DNA of 5,307 bases from Chloroflexota bacterium (GTDB lineage Bacteria; Chloroflexota; Dehalococcoidia; UBA3495), in assembly GCA_002697005.1 (NCBI GenBank), contig NZUD01000016.1, positions 1 through 5,307 of the forward strand. The letters run 5' to 3'. The notes beneath the pieces are model-generated. The model was not told the DNA's origin. It saw only the letters and a list, made by a program, of their open reading frames with translations, and did no database searches. A program made the translations under genes and the position numbers. Of the stretch, positions 1-5,307 are shown piece by piece. Numbering within the stretch: the first letter of the stretch is position 1; each line of letters starts with the position of its first letter.

Positions 1-443
1 CCCTCGACGCTCCGCTGGGTGGAAATTCCACCAACCAGGATAGTTTCTGTGCCAAGGTGCCGCAGAATCTGATCGAGGTTGGTGCCGTAGTAGGCGCTGA
101 ACCGCGGCTTTACCAGAAGGAAGTCCTCAGGTTGCATCGCCAGTTCGTCGATAACATCGACCGCCGCTGAACCGGGCAGCATAGGGTTTCCAGGGCCGCC
201 GCCGATATCGGATATGGTCTTAGGAGCATCTGCATTGTCAGCCCTACGGTGTGTCGTGATATAGATGAGCGGGGTGCCGACCTTACGGCAATGGGCAATC
301 ATCTTCTGGAAGCTGGACACGATATCCTTCCGGTTATCAGGAAGAGTGTAATCTGGGCCAGGACCCCCTTTAGCAATGGCGTTGACCATATCGATGATGA
401 TGAATGCCGTTTTCTTAGGGTCCAGTTTGATGGCGTCAGGCAT
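1..443 (-). CDS. Isochorismatase/cysteine-hydrolase-fold protein, 3' end cut by window
   Basis: The reading frame is open from an ATG at 443 to the window edge, giving 147 complete codons and no stop. The N-terminus has the family's first strand and catalytic aspartate (FIIIDMVN, Asp18). A TPLIYITTHRR segment lies near residues 57-67, and the catalytic lysine sits in LLVKPRFSAYYGTNLD (Lys112). The nucleophile-elbow stretch GGISTQRSVE covers residues 138-147. Members of this fold hydrolyse amides such as nicotinamide, carbamoyl compounds and biuret, or the isochorismate ether bond. Here the usual cysteine position (GVxTNxCVE) reads serine, Ser145, codon AGC at 9-11, so the chemistry cannot be assumed. 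GGAGG lies six bases before the ATG, and the gene starts 30 bp after the YHS gene, which suggests cotranscription. Family-usual length is about 180-230 residues, so roughly a quarter is missing. The fold is confident; the substrate is unknown. Confidence 0.88.
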   Translation of the reverse strand, partial: MPDAIKLDPKKTAFIIIDMVNAIAKGGPGPDYTLPDNRKDIVSSFQKMIAHCRKVGTPLIYITTHRRADNADAPKTISDIGGGPGNPMLPGSAAVDVIDELAMQPEDFLLVKPRFSAYYGTNLDQILRHLGTETILVGGISTQRSVE

Positions 444-449
444 GATTGT

Positions 450-454
450 CCTCC
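450..454 (-). promoter_or_regulatory. Ribosome binding site of the hydrolase gene
   Basis: GGAGG on the minus strand, six bases upstream of the ATG at 443. It is a near-ideal Shine-Dalgarno match and fixes the start of the truncated hydrolase. It lies in the 30-bp gap after the YHS gene. Confidence 0.75.
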
Positions 455-473
455 AAATCAGTTCAGAGTCGGC

Positions 474-671
474 CTAGGTACTATAAGAATCAGGGCTCGC
501 AAGGAACTTGCCACGGCAGTCTAGACCGCAGAAGTATATCCACTGGCCGTCGTGGAATATCCGGGTGCCCTGGGTCGGGTCAACTTCCGATGCTCCGTAC
601 GAGGTCTGAGAAGACTCGGCCCGTGCTTGTTCTTCGTCTATCTCTTTGCCACAAACAGGATCTTTGGCCAT
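474..671 (-). CDS. Small YHS-domain protein (putative metal-binding)
   Basis: A 65-residue cytosolic protein with no signal peptide or membrane segment. It opens with MAKDPVCGKEID, matching the YHS-domain start DPVCGM-V, and ends with WIYFCGLDCRGKFLASPDSY, matching the YYFCS--C---F---P--Y end of the domain. Three cysteines fit the family's metal site: Cys7, Cys48 and Cys52 (C-x3-C). Between the two halves, residues 14-38 are longer and more polar than in minimal YHS proteins, and the usual Met after Cys-Gly is Lys9. The serine of the eponymous motif is Gly49. YHS modules occur in copper and heavy-metal ATPases, some monooxygenases and many stand-alone small proteins; the role of the stand-alone ones is mostly unknown. 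GGAGAG lies six bases before the ATG. It sits 69 bp after an acyl-CoA dehydrogenase gene and 30 bp before the hydrolase gene. A metal-sensing or metal-delivery role in this operon is only a guess. Confidence 0.85.
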   Translation of the reverse strand: MAKDPVCGKEIDEEQARAESSQTSYGASEVDPTQGTRIFHDGQWIYFCGLDCRGKFLASPDSYST

Positions 672-677
672 TGGTCA

Positions 678-683
678 CTCTCC
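678..683 (-). promoter_or_regulatory. Ribosome binding site of the YHS gene
   Basis: GGAGAG on the minus strand, six bases before the ATG at 671. It supports this short gene as real and translated. Confidence 0.65.
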
Positions 684-740
684 GTGTTGATTGCCGCCGT
701 TACGCTAGCGGTTCGTTTGGTTCAAATGTTGTGTCCGGAT

Positions 741-1916
741 TTAAATAGCGGTGGGTAAGGGCATTCCCAACCGGACTCTTCCTGGGACGTCCAAAAGGGC
801 TGAGGCAATCCTAGATCGGTGGTCGTAGGTTGTGCCCAGTCGCATAGTCCATGAGGTGACCCGGCGGAACCAAAGATGCAGGTCAAACTCCATCATGAAG
901 CCAATCCCGCCGTGGATCACCTGAGAGGTGCGGACCACGGACTCACATTTCTCATTGCAGAAAGCCTTAGCCTGGGATACTTCCACTGATGCGGGAAGAC
1001 CTTCGTCCATCTTCCACAGGGCTTCAAACGTCAGCATTTCGCCGCCATCGACGTGGAGAATCATGTCGGCCAACATGTGTTGTACTGACTGGAATGACCC
1101 GATAGGTCGTCCAAAAGCTACTCTATTCTTGGCGTACTCGATAGCCATCTCGGCGTCTTTCCTAGCCGCTCCGGTCATCTGGCAGCAGAGTAACGCGGTG
1201 CCGCGGTCAAGCATCGCTTCGACTATTGGCCATCCTTGGTTAAGTCCACCCACCAGAGCGGAAGCCTCAACGCGGTGGTCTTTAAAGTCAACCCGGCTCT
1301 GCTTGTCCTTGGCCAGGGTGGTCAACGCGGTTTGGTTGACGCCGGTGCCGTTGGTGTCCACCAAAAACAACGATATCCCCTGGTGCGAGTCTGACGCCGG
1401 TGCGGTGCGGGCAGCAACCAAGCAACGTTGAGCCACGACGAAATTGTCGACAAACATCTTGGTTCCGTTCAGCACCCAGCCGTCGCCGTCAGAAGCGGCC
1501 TCCATAGTCATGGCCTCGGGAATCAGCCGGGGGTCCCGTTCAGCAATGCCCCAGGTTAGCACCATTCCACCATCCGACACGGCGGGAAGGATGTCTTGTT
1601 TCTGCTGGTCGGAACCCGCTTCGGCGACCGTTAGAGCCGCCACCATGGTGCTATGTAGCGGTACTGGTGCCAAAACACGACCAGCTTCCTGCATTATCAG
1701 CCCAAGATACGTCAAGGGGAGTTCCTGTCCACCGTACTGCTCTGGCAGGGCAAGACCCAACCAACCTAAGTCGGCCATCTGCTTCCAAAGGGCAGGCGGG
1801 TAGCCAAGCTCGTCTAGTTCCATCTCGCGAACCATGGCTGTCGAAATTTCTGTTTCTAGAAATTCCCGAGCCACATTCTTAAGCATCTGTTCTTCTTCAG
1901 AAGGCAGTATATCCAT
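741..1916 (-). CDS. Acyl-CoA dehydrogenase, beta-like (probably non-catalytic) subunit
   Basis: A 391-residue flavoprotein of the acyl-CoA dehydrogenase (ACAD) superfamily, which oxidises the alpha-beta bond of acyl-CoA with FAD and passes electrons to ETF. The N-terminal helical domain begins MDILPSEEEQ and contains WLGLALPEQYGG (52-63). A middle beta-domain covers about 120-220. The C-terminal helical domain holds AKNRVAFGRPIGSFQSVQH (262-280), with the arginine and FG that bind FAD across the dimer, and QVIHGGIGFMMEFDLHLWFRR (332-352). The usual TEPxAGSD loop is degenerate (GIAERDPR, 123-130). The medium-chain-type catalytic Glu position is Leu360 (RLGTTYDHRSRIA), and the helix-G position reads Asp237 in MLDRGT. 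This pattern resembles the non-catalytic partners of actinobacterial alpha2beta2 dehydrogenases. A GTG at 1943 extends the frame but has no Shine-Dalgarno; the ATG at 1916 has AAGGA five bases upstream and matches the family's usual N-terminus, so I chose it. The gene lies 92 bp after the other dehydrogenase. Confidence 0.9.
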   Translation of the reverse strand: MDILPSEEEQMLKNVAREFLETEISTAMVREMELDELGYPPALWKQMADLGWLGLALPEQYGGQELPLTYLGLIMQEAGRVLAPVPLHSTMVAALTVAEAGSDQQKQDILPAVSDGGMVLTWGIAERDPRLIPEAMTMEAASDGDGWVLNGTKMFVDNFVVAQRCLVAARTAPASDSHQGISLFLVDTNGTGVNQTALTTLAKDKQSRVDFKDHRVEASALVGGLNQGWPIVEAMLDRGTALLCCQMTGAARKDAEMAIEYAKNRVAFGRPIGSFQSVQHMLADMILHVDGGEMLTFEALWKMDEGLPASVEVSQAKAFCNEKCESVVRTSQVIHGGIGFMMEFDLHLWFRRVTSWTMRLGTTYDHRSRIASALLDVPGRVRLGMPLPTAI

Positions 1917-1921
1917 GGTTA

Positions 1922-1926
1922 TCCTT
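1922..1926 (-). promoter_or_regulatory. Ribosome binding site that decides the start of the second dehydrogenase
   Basis: AAGGA on the minus strand, five bases before the ATG at 1916. The upstream in-frame GTG at 1943 has no comparable purine-rich site, so this element favours the shorter 391-residue protein. Confidence 0.6.
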
Positions 1927-1994
1927 GTCTCTAATGCTCCCACATCTGAATAACGTGGTGCTTATATATTGTTACCTTTCCTGAAGCGCACTCG

Positions 1995-2018
1995 CCGCGG
2001 CTATAGCTCTATCCGCGG
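1995..2018 (-). other. Possible intercistronic stem-loop spanning a stop codon
   Basis: Two copies of the self-complementary hexamer CCGCGG, at 1995-2000 and 2013-2018, bracket a short core. In the minus-strand transcript the outer six bases pair, then ATA pairs with TAT after a two-base bulge, leaving a small loop. The TAG stop of the upstream dehydrogenase (2011-2009) lies inside it. No run of U follows, so it does not look like an intrinsic terminator. It could stabilise or process the mRNA between the two dehydrogenase genes, or be chance. Confidence 0.35.
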
Positions 2019-3211
2019 GGCATTCCTAGTCCACGGCGGGCCATCTGATCTCGCATGATCTGGACGCTACCGTGGTTGATTCCCGACTGGAACGACCCCA
2101 TCAAGTTGTGGGCAAAGAGACCGTCCTCGATGGCCTCCTCAGAACCGTTCAGCAATTGGGCGTAAGGACCCAGAATCTGCGAAATAGCTTCGGTAGTCTT
2201 CACGCCGTGCTCAGGTGCCCAGACCTTCTCAGCCGAGCCTTCGTAGGTGAAATCGCCACCCCGGTTGACCAGAGACATACTGCGCATCGTCATCAAGCGA
2301 CATATGTTGGCTTCGGTCCAAAGTTCGGCCAACTTGTCACGTACGGCAGGGTTGTCAGCAGGAGAGTTTCCTCCGAAGTCGTTCTCCTTCACCCAGTTGA
2401 CGATATCTTCATCGCGGCGAACCGAAATCAAGTATCGACTCGCGCCGACACGGTCCAGGTTTAGGCCCATGGCGCCTACATACCAACCGCCGTTCTCCTC
2501 ACCCAACATGCTGGATGCAGGAACGCGGACATTTTCGAAAAAGGTCTCGTTGGTTCGAACCATACCGTAGGTGGTCCCCATCGGGGCAGGCGGATCGCTT
2601 TGGATGGTCCATAGGGGGCGCACTGTGATTCCCGGAGTATCCATCGGAATCAAGAATATGGAGATGCCCCTGTGTCTTGGCGCATCGGGGTCGGTACGAC
2701 ACATCATGTAAATGTGGGATGCGTAATGAGCAGCGGATGTGTACATCTTCTGGCCGTTAATGACGAAATCGTCACCGTCACGAACCGCCCGGCATTGCAA
2801 CCCCGCAAGGTCAGCTCCAGCTTGGGGCTCCGTGAACCCTAAGGCGAATATAATCTCACCACGAATCATGCCTGGAATGAAATATTCTTTTTGCTCTTCG
2901 GTGCCGGCGGCCAAGATGGCAGGGGCCCCGCTGCCCGCTCCACCTACCCCGATGCCAAGCCTCATGAATTCCTCTTCAACGATATATTGGTCGATCCTGC
3001 TTCCACTCTGGCCTCCGTATTCTTTGGGCCAGCTGATACCGATCCAGCCTTTGTCAGCGACCTTTGCAACCAACTCGCGGTACTCAGGACCCCGTCCGCC
3101 TTCCTCGCCGCCTTCCATCTCGTCAAGTAAACTCTGACTAACGTTTTCAGCGATGAATGCCCGCACTTCCTGGCGTAGGTCTTCTTGTTCTTGTGTTAAA
3201 CCAAAATCCAT
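2009..3211 (-). CDS. Acyl-CoA dehydrogenase, alpha-like subunit
   Basis: A 400-residue ACAD-superfamily flavoprotein that should oxidise a CoA thioester and reduce ETF. Visible in order: the N-terminal helical domain (MDFGLTQEQEDLRQEVRAF, then GWIGISWPKEYGG at 55-67); the flavin and substrate loop FTEPQAGADLAGLQ (126-139); a beta-domain with INGQKMYTSAAHYASHIYM (151-169), in the place of the usual flavin-contact WITSG segment, and RGISIFLIPMDTPGI (181-195); FFENVRVP (224-231); and the C-terminal helical domain ending GSVQIMRDQMARRGLGMPRG, the counterpart of GTSEIQRNIIAERVLGLPR. This architecture matches alpha-type members of heteromeric dehydrogenases. By manual alignment the helix-G catalytic Glu position is Asp253 (LNLDRV) and the other known Glu position is His380. 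An in-frame TTG at 3226 overlaps the Shine-Dalgarno itself, so the ATG at 3211, with GGAGAG seven bases upstream, is the start. The gene follows the fused ETF by 114 bp. Substrate unknown. Confidence 0.92.
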   Translation of the reverse strand: MDFGLTQEQEDLRQEVRAFIAENVSQSLLDEMEGGEEGGRGPEYRELVAKVADKGWIGISWPKEYGGQSGSRIDQYIVEEEFMRLGIGVGGAGSGAPAILAAGTEEQKEYFIPGMIRGEIIFALGFTEPQAGADLAGLQCRAVRDGDDFVINGQKMYTSAAHYASHIYMMCRTDPDAPRHRGISIFLIPMDTPGITVRPLWTIQSDPPAPMGTTYGMVRTNETFFENVRVPASSMLGEENGGWYVGAMGLNLDRVGASRYLISVRRDEDIVNWVKENDFGGNSPADNPAVRDKLAELWTEANICRLMTMRSMSLVNRGGDFTYEGSAEKVWAPEHGVKTTEAISQILGPYAQLLNGSEEAIEDGLFAHNLMGSFQSGINHGSVQIMRDQMARRGLGMPRG

Positions 3212-3218
3212 TCTGTGA

Positions 3219-3224
3219 CTCTCC
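3219..3224 (-). promoter_or_regulatory. Ribosome binding site of the alpha-like dehydrogenase
   Basis: GGAGAG on the minus strand, seven bases before the ATG at 3211. It overlaps the in-frame TTG at 3226-3224, which argues against that codon as the start. Confidence 0.65.
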
Positions 3225-3285
3225 AATCCTGAGGGAAACTGGGTCCTCCAGTCCTGGCAGAACCCGCCAAATCCACGCTCTAGCC

Positions 3286-3314
3286 ATTTTGCTGTGCCAC
3301 CGAATTGGTGTCAA
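3286..3314 (-). promoter_or_regulatory. Candidate internal sigma70-type promoter
   Basis: On the minus strand a perfect TTGACA (3314-3309) is followed by a 17-base spacer and CAAAAT (3291-3286), which matches four of six bases of the -10 consensus. It lies in the longest gap between complete genes (114 bp), about 75 bases before the start of the alpha-like dehydrogenase. It could let the dehydrogenase, YHS and hydrolase genes be expressed apart from the ETF gene. One sequence match does not establish a promoter. Confidence 0.3.
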
Positions 3315-3325
3315 GTTGAGATGGT

Positions 3326-5179
3326 TCATTTAGAGGTTGAGCTGATCTCCAACAGCAAGGGCCGCAACTGTTCGATCAAAGGCGGAAGAAACTCCTCCCA
3401 GTCGCCGACTATCCCGAAGTCAGAAGAGCGAAACATTACGGCTCGCCGATTGGTGTTAATGGAGATAATCACCCCGGCCCGCTGAAGACCGACTGTGTGA
3501 TTGAAAGCGCCTCGGATGCCCACGGAGATGTACACCATTGGGGCGATGGTCCGGCCACTAATGCCAATCTGGAGTTGTTGGGGCAACCAGCCTTCGTGAA
3601 TGACATCTCTGGTAGTTCCGAGCGTAGCGCCCACAGACCGGGCCATCCCCTGAATCCGGACCAGGCCTTCAGCTGACCCAACTCCCATTCCTATCCCTAT
3701 GACCACCGGAGCGTTGGCTAAAGCCAGACCTTCCTGGTCTTCCTCAAACTCTTCCTTGATCAAACGGATATCTGGGCCATCGAATGGCACCGTTGAAATC
3801 TGTTCTACTTTTGCTGTTATACCGGGCTCAGGCGCGGCCGGTGAAAGTAGCCCGGGCCGTATGGTGACAAGATTGGGGAGGGTCTTAGACAAGATAGGCG
3901 CAATAACGTTTCCACCCAGCGCAGGTTTGAGCTGAACGAGCCGCCCATCGGAGTCTATCTCCAGGTCCATGGCGTCGCCGGTTAGGCCAAGTCCAAACCT
4001 GGCGGCCAACCGAGAAGCCAAGTCACGCCCATCAGCAGTAGCTGCAAATAGGACTGCATATGGACTTTCTTTGCCAAATGCTTCAGCCAATGAGTTGCCA
4101 ACCTTCATGCCGAAAACCGGCCCGAGTTCTGAATTGTTCAGAATCAGTACGCGGTCAGCCCCGTAAGAAGTCAGCTCGGCTACTGTTTCTTCGCATTCTC
4201 GCGCAATCAGCACCGCAACTACTTCGCTTTGGGTCTGCTGGGCCAACTCTCTGGCTTTACCGAGCATCTCTAAAGTCACGTGAGCTATTCCCTGCTTTGT
4301 AGTTTCGGCAACTACCCAAATACTCCGGTCTTTCCGACCAGGATAGCGAAGCAATGCAGCTGAATCGTAGCTGACTCCGGGTTCAGCTGCGAGTTCTGCC
4401 AGGCGTTGGCGAACGGAGTCGACGACCTGATTGGCAGCTTCTTCAGGCGTGGCATCTTCAAGCAGGACACCCATTCGGTTGGGTTCTACCAACCGAATCT
4501 CGTCCACCCATGTCGGTGACCCCTCGGTGCCGAACTGGGTCAAATCGGATGACAGGTCAGCCGCTGATATCTCTTCAGCAAGGATACCTTCAGCCCGATC
4601 CATTTGCTCCTGATCGGGGTAGAGTTCGGGAGCCACACCCTCGGTCACACAAACCACAACAGGCAGATCACATTCGATGGTTTGAGTACCTTCGTCAGTA
4701 ATTCTTTCCGCGATGAGCGTCTTTCTGTCACTGCTAAGGTCAAATTTCCTCACGTGGCTGATATGGGGTAGACCCATTAATTCAGCGGTCTCTGGGCCAA
4801 CTTGGCCGGTGTCCCCGTCGGCGCTGTTGCGGCCGAAGATCATGAGATCAGGATTCTCTCGCTGCAGCGCCAACGCTAAGGCTCTTGAGGTTGCCAAAGT
4901 ATCAGAACCGGCTAGAGCACGGTCGGATACCAGCACAGAACGGTCGGCTCCGAGAGCCACGCAGTTCGTCAGCCCTTCCCTGGCCCCTGGCGGGCCCATG
5001 GAGATGACAACGACTTCGTCTTCAGTTGCGTCCTTTAATTCAACCGCACGGACCAGACCCAAAAGGTCAAAAGGGTTTACTTCAGAGGGCACACCCTCCC
5101 GTATGATGGTTTTAGCCTCGTAGTCAAACTGGATTCTCGCCAGTATAGGCACGTATTTCATGCACACGGCGGTTTTCAT
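3326..5179 (-). CDS. etfBA: Fused electron transfer flavoprotein, beta and alpha subunits in one chain
   Basis: A single 617-residue open frame carries both ETF subunits, which carry electrons from acyl-CoA dehydrogenases to the respiratory chain. EtfB-like part: MKTAVCMKYVP start, VNPFDLLGLVRAVELKD (34-50), GADRSVLVSD (78-87), and the nucleotide loop GRNSADGDTGQVGP (116-129) to about residue 240. A linker of about 45 residues (241-285) ends GRKDR. The EtfA-like part begins SIWVVAETTKQG (286-297), exactly where a stand-alone EtfA would start. Its FAD domain (about 490-610) has VVIGIGMGVGS (492-502), TTR with Arg524, QIGISG (537-542), a GIRGAFNH loop (554-561) and SSDFGIVGD (585-593). Arg524, Ser541, His561, Asn576 and Asp587 line up with human alpha Arg249, Thr266, His286, Asn300 and Asp318. 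Ser281 and Gln265 are replaced by Arg556 and Ile540. Separate subunits are usually about 250-260 and 310-330 residues, so nothing is missing. The ATG at 5179 gives the family N-terminus; the only purine-rich site (GAGG, 5192-5195) is twelve bases away, so initiation may be weak. Confidence 0.95.
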   Translation of the reverse strand: MKTAVCMKYVPILARIQFDYEAKTIIREGVPSEVNPFDLLGLVRAVELKDATEDEVVVISMGPPGAREGLTNCVALGADRSVLVSDRALAGSDTLATSRALALALQRENPDLMIFGRNSADGDTGQVGPETAELMGLPHISHVRKFDLSSDRKTLIAERITDEGTQTIECDLPVVVCVTEGVAPELYPDQEQMDRAEGILAEEISAADLSSDLTQFGTEGSPTWVDEIRLVEPNRMGVLLEDATPEEAANQVVDSVRQRLAELAAEPGVSYDSAALLRYPGRKDRSIWVVAETTKQGIAHVTLEMLGKARELAQQTQSEVVAVLIARECEETVAELTSYGADRVLILNNSELGPVFGMKVGNSLAEAFGKESPYAVLFAATADGRDLASRLAARFGLGLTGDAMDLEIDSDGRLVQLKPALGGNVIAPILSKTLPNLVTIRPGLLSPAAPEPGITAKVEQISTVPFDGPDIRLIKEEFEEDQEGLALANAPVVIGIGMGVGSAEGLVRIQGMARSVGATLGTTRDVIHEGWLPQQLQIGISGRTIAPMVYISVGIRGAFNHTVGLQRAGVIISINTNRRAVMFRSSDFGIVGDWEEFLPPLIEQLRPLLLEISSTSK

Positions 5180-5223
5180 GAGTCAAATGCGCCTCAAGTT
5201 TGGATTGTCAGTAAGATGTGAAA

Positions 5224-5307
5224 TTATTCGCTGTCTGAAACGTTGACTCCCAGAGCTTCTTCTCTGACCTGGGAGCTCAATTTTTCCAGTTTTCCGCTGA
5301 TAGAAAC
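5224..5307 (-). CDS. C-terminal end of an unidentified upstream gene (partial)
   Basis: The minus strand is open from the window edge to a TAA at 5226-5224, giving 27 residues that begin VSISGKLEKLSSQ and end GVNVSDSE. The stretch is charged and helix-like, with an acidic tail that looks like a natural protein end. The gap to the ETF start is 44 bp, as expected inside an operon. A second minus-strand frame is also open here, running to a TGA about 13 bases before the ETF start, but its product is arginine-rich and less protein-like. The fragment is too short to assign a family; given the neighbours, another acyl-CoA metabolism gene is possible. Confidence 0.5.
   Translation of the reverse strand, partial: VSISGKLEKLSSQVREEALGVNVSDSE

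Noticed and set aside
672..740. Promoter-like TTGAAC followed after 17 bases by TAACGG before the YHS gene.
   Set aside because: The -10 match is poor, so it is no better than chance in a short intergenic gap.
249..748. Overlapping plus-strand frames of 68 to 100 codons around the YHS and hydrolase genes.
   Set aside because: They conflict with minus-strand genes that have clear motifs and ribosome binding sites, and their products are unlike known proteins.
928..1803. Plus-strand open frames of 167 and 119 codons opposite the second dehydrogenase.
   Set aside because: They lie antisense to a well-supported dehydrogenase, and their translations show no family motif, only the biased composition of a shadow frame.
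1917..1943. GTG start extending the second dehydrogenase by nine residues.
   Set aside because: It has no Shine-Dalgarno, and the extra residues do not match the family start; the ATG at 1916 has both signals.
1955..1975. AT-rich TATATAA stretch upstream of the second dehydrogenase as a -10 box.
   Set aside because: No acceptable -35 hexamer lies 16 to 18 bases upstream of it.
2072..3137. Several plus-strand open frames of up to 132 codons opposite the alpha-like dehydrogenase.
   Set aside because: They are fully explained as antisense shadows of that gene; no motif or ribosome binding site supports them.
3212..3226. TTG start extending the alpha-like dehydrogenase by five residues.
   Set aside because: The TTG overlaps the GGAGAG ribosome binding site that serves the ATG at 3211.
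4713..5123. Plus-strand open frame of 136 codons opposite the ETF beta region.
   Set aside because: It is a Ser/Arg/Pro-rich shadow translation with no recognisable domain, overlapping a conserved coding region.
5247..5275. Inverted repeat CTCCCAG and CTGGGAG with a 15-base loop.
   Set aside because: It falls inside the likely upstream coding end, has a long loop and no U-tract, so it is not a convincing terminator or operator.

Overview
The window reads as part of one bacterial operon. Every gene I can support lies on the minus strand, so transcription runs from high to low coordinates. Gaps between genes are 30 to 114 bp, there is no tRNA, rRNA, mobile element or CRISPR, and base composition looks even throughout. 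Protein chemistry and Shine-Dalgarno sites (GGAGAG, GGAGG, AAGGA) are bacterial. The acyl-CoA dehydrogenase/ETF content and a single-chain ETF would fit an environmental aerobe with heavy acyl-CoA metabolism, for example a marine or soil Chloroflexota (Dehalococcoidia/SAR202-like). That placement is an inference from flavour, not from a marker gene.

In transcription order: (1) 5307-5224, the last 27 codons of an unidentified upstream gene; (2) 5179-3326, an electron transfer flavoprotein with beta and alpha subunits fused in one 617-residue chain; (3) 3211-2009, an acyl-CoA dehydrogenase of the alpha-like type (400 residues); (4) 1916-741, a second, divergent acyl-CoA dehydrogenase of the beta-like type (391 residues); (5) 671-474, a 65-residue YHS-domain metal-binding protein; (6) 443-1, the N-terminal 147 residues of an isochorismatase/cysteine-hydrolase-fold protein that runs off the window.

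The likely joint job of genes 2-4 is oxidation of a specific CoA thioester. The two dissimilar dehydrogenases probably form a heteromer, and the fused ETF beside them takes the electrons. No CoA ligase, hydratase, thiolase or ETF:quinone oxidoreductase is visible, so the substrate cannot be named.

Points most worth a second look are the fused ETF and its altered FAD-site residues, the lack of a glutamate at both usual catalytic-base positions in both dehydrogenases, and a serine where the hydrolase family normally has its nucleophilic cysteine. A good sigma70-like promoter match in the 114-bp gap before gene 3 and a small stem-loop across the stop codon of gene 3 are possible regulatory elements.
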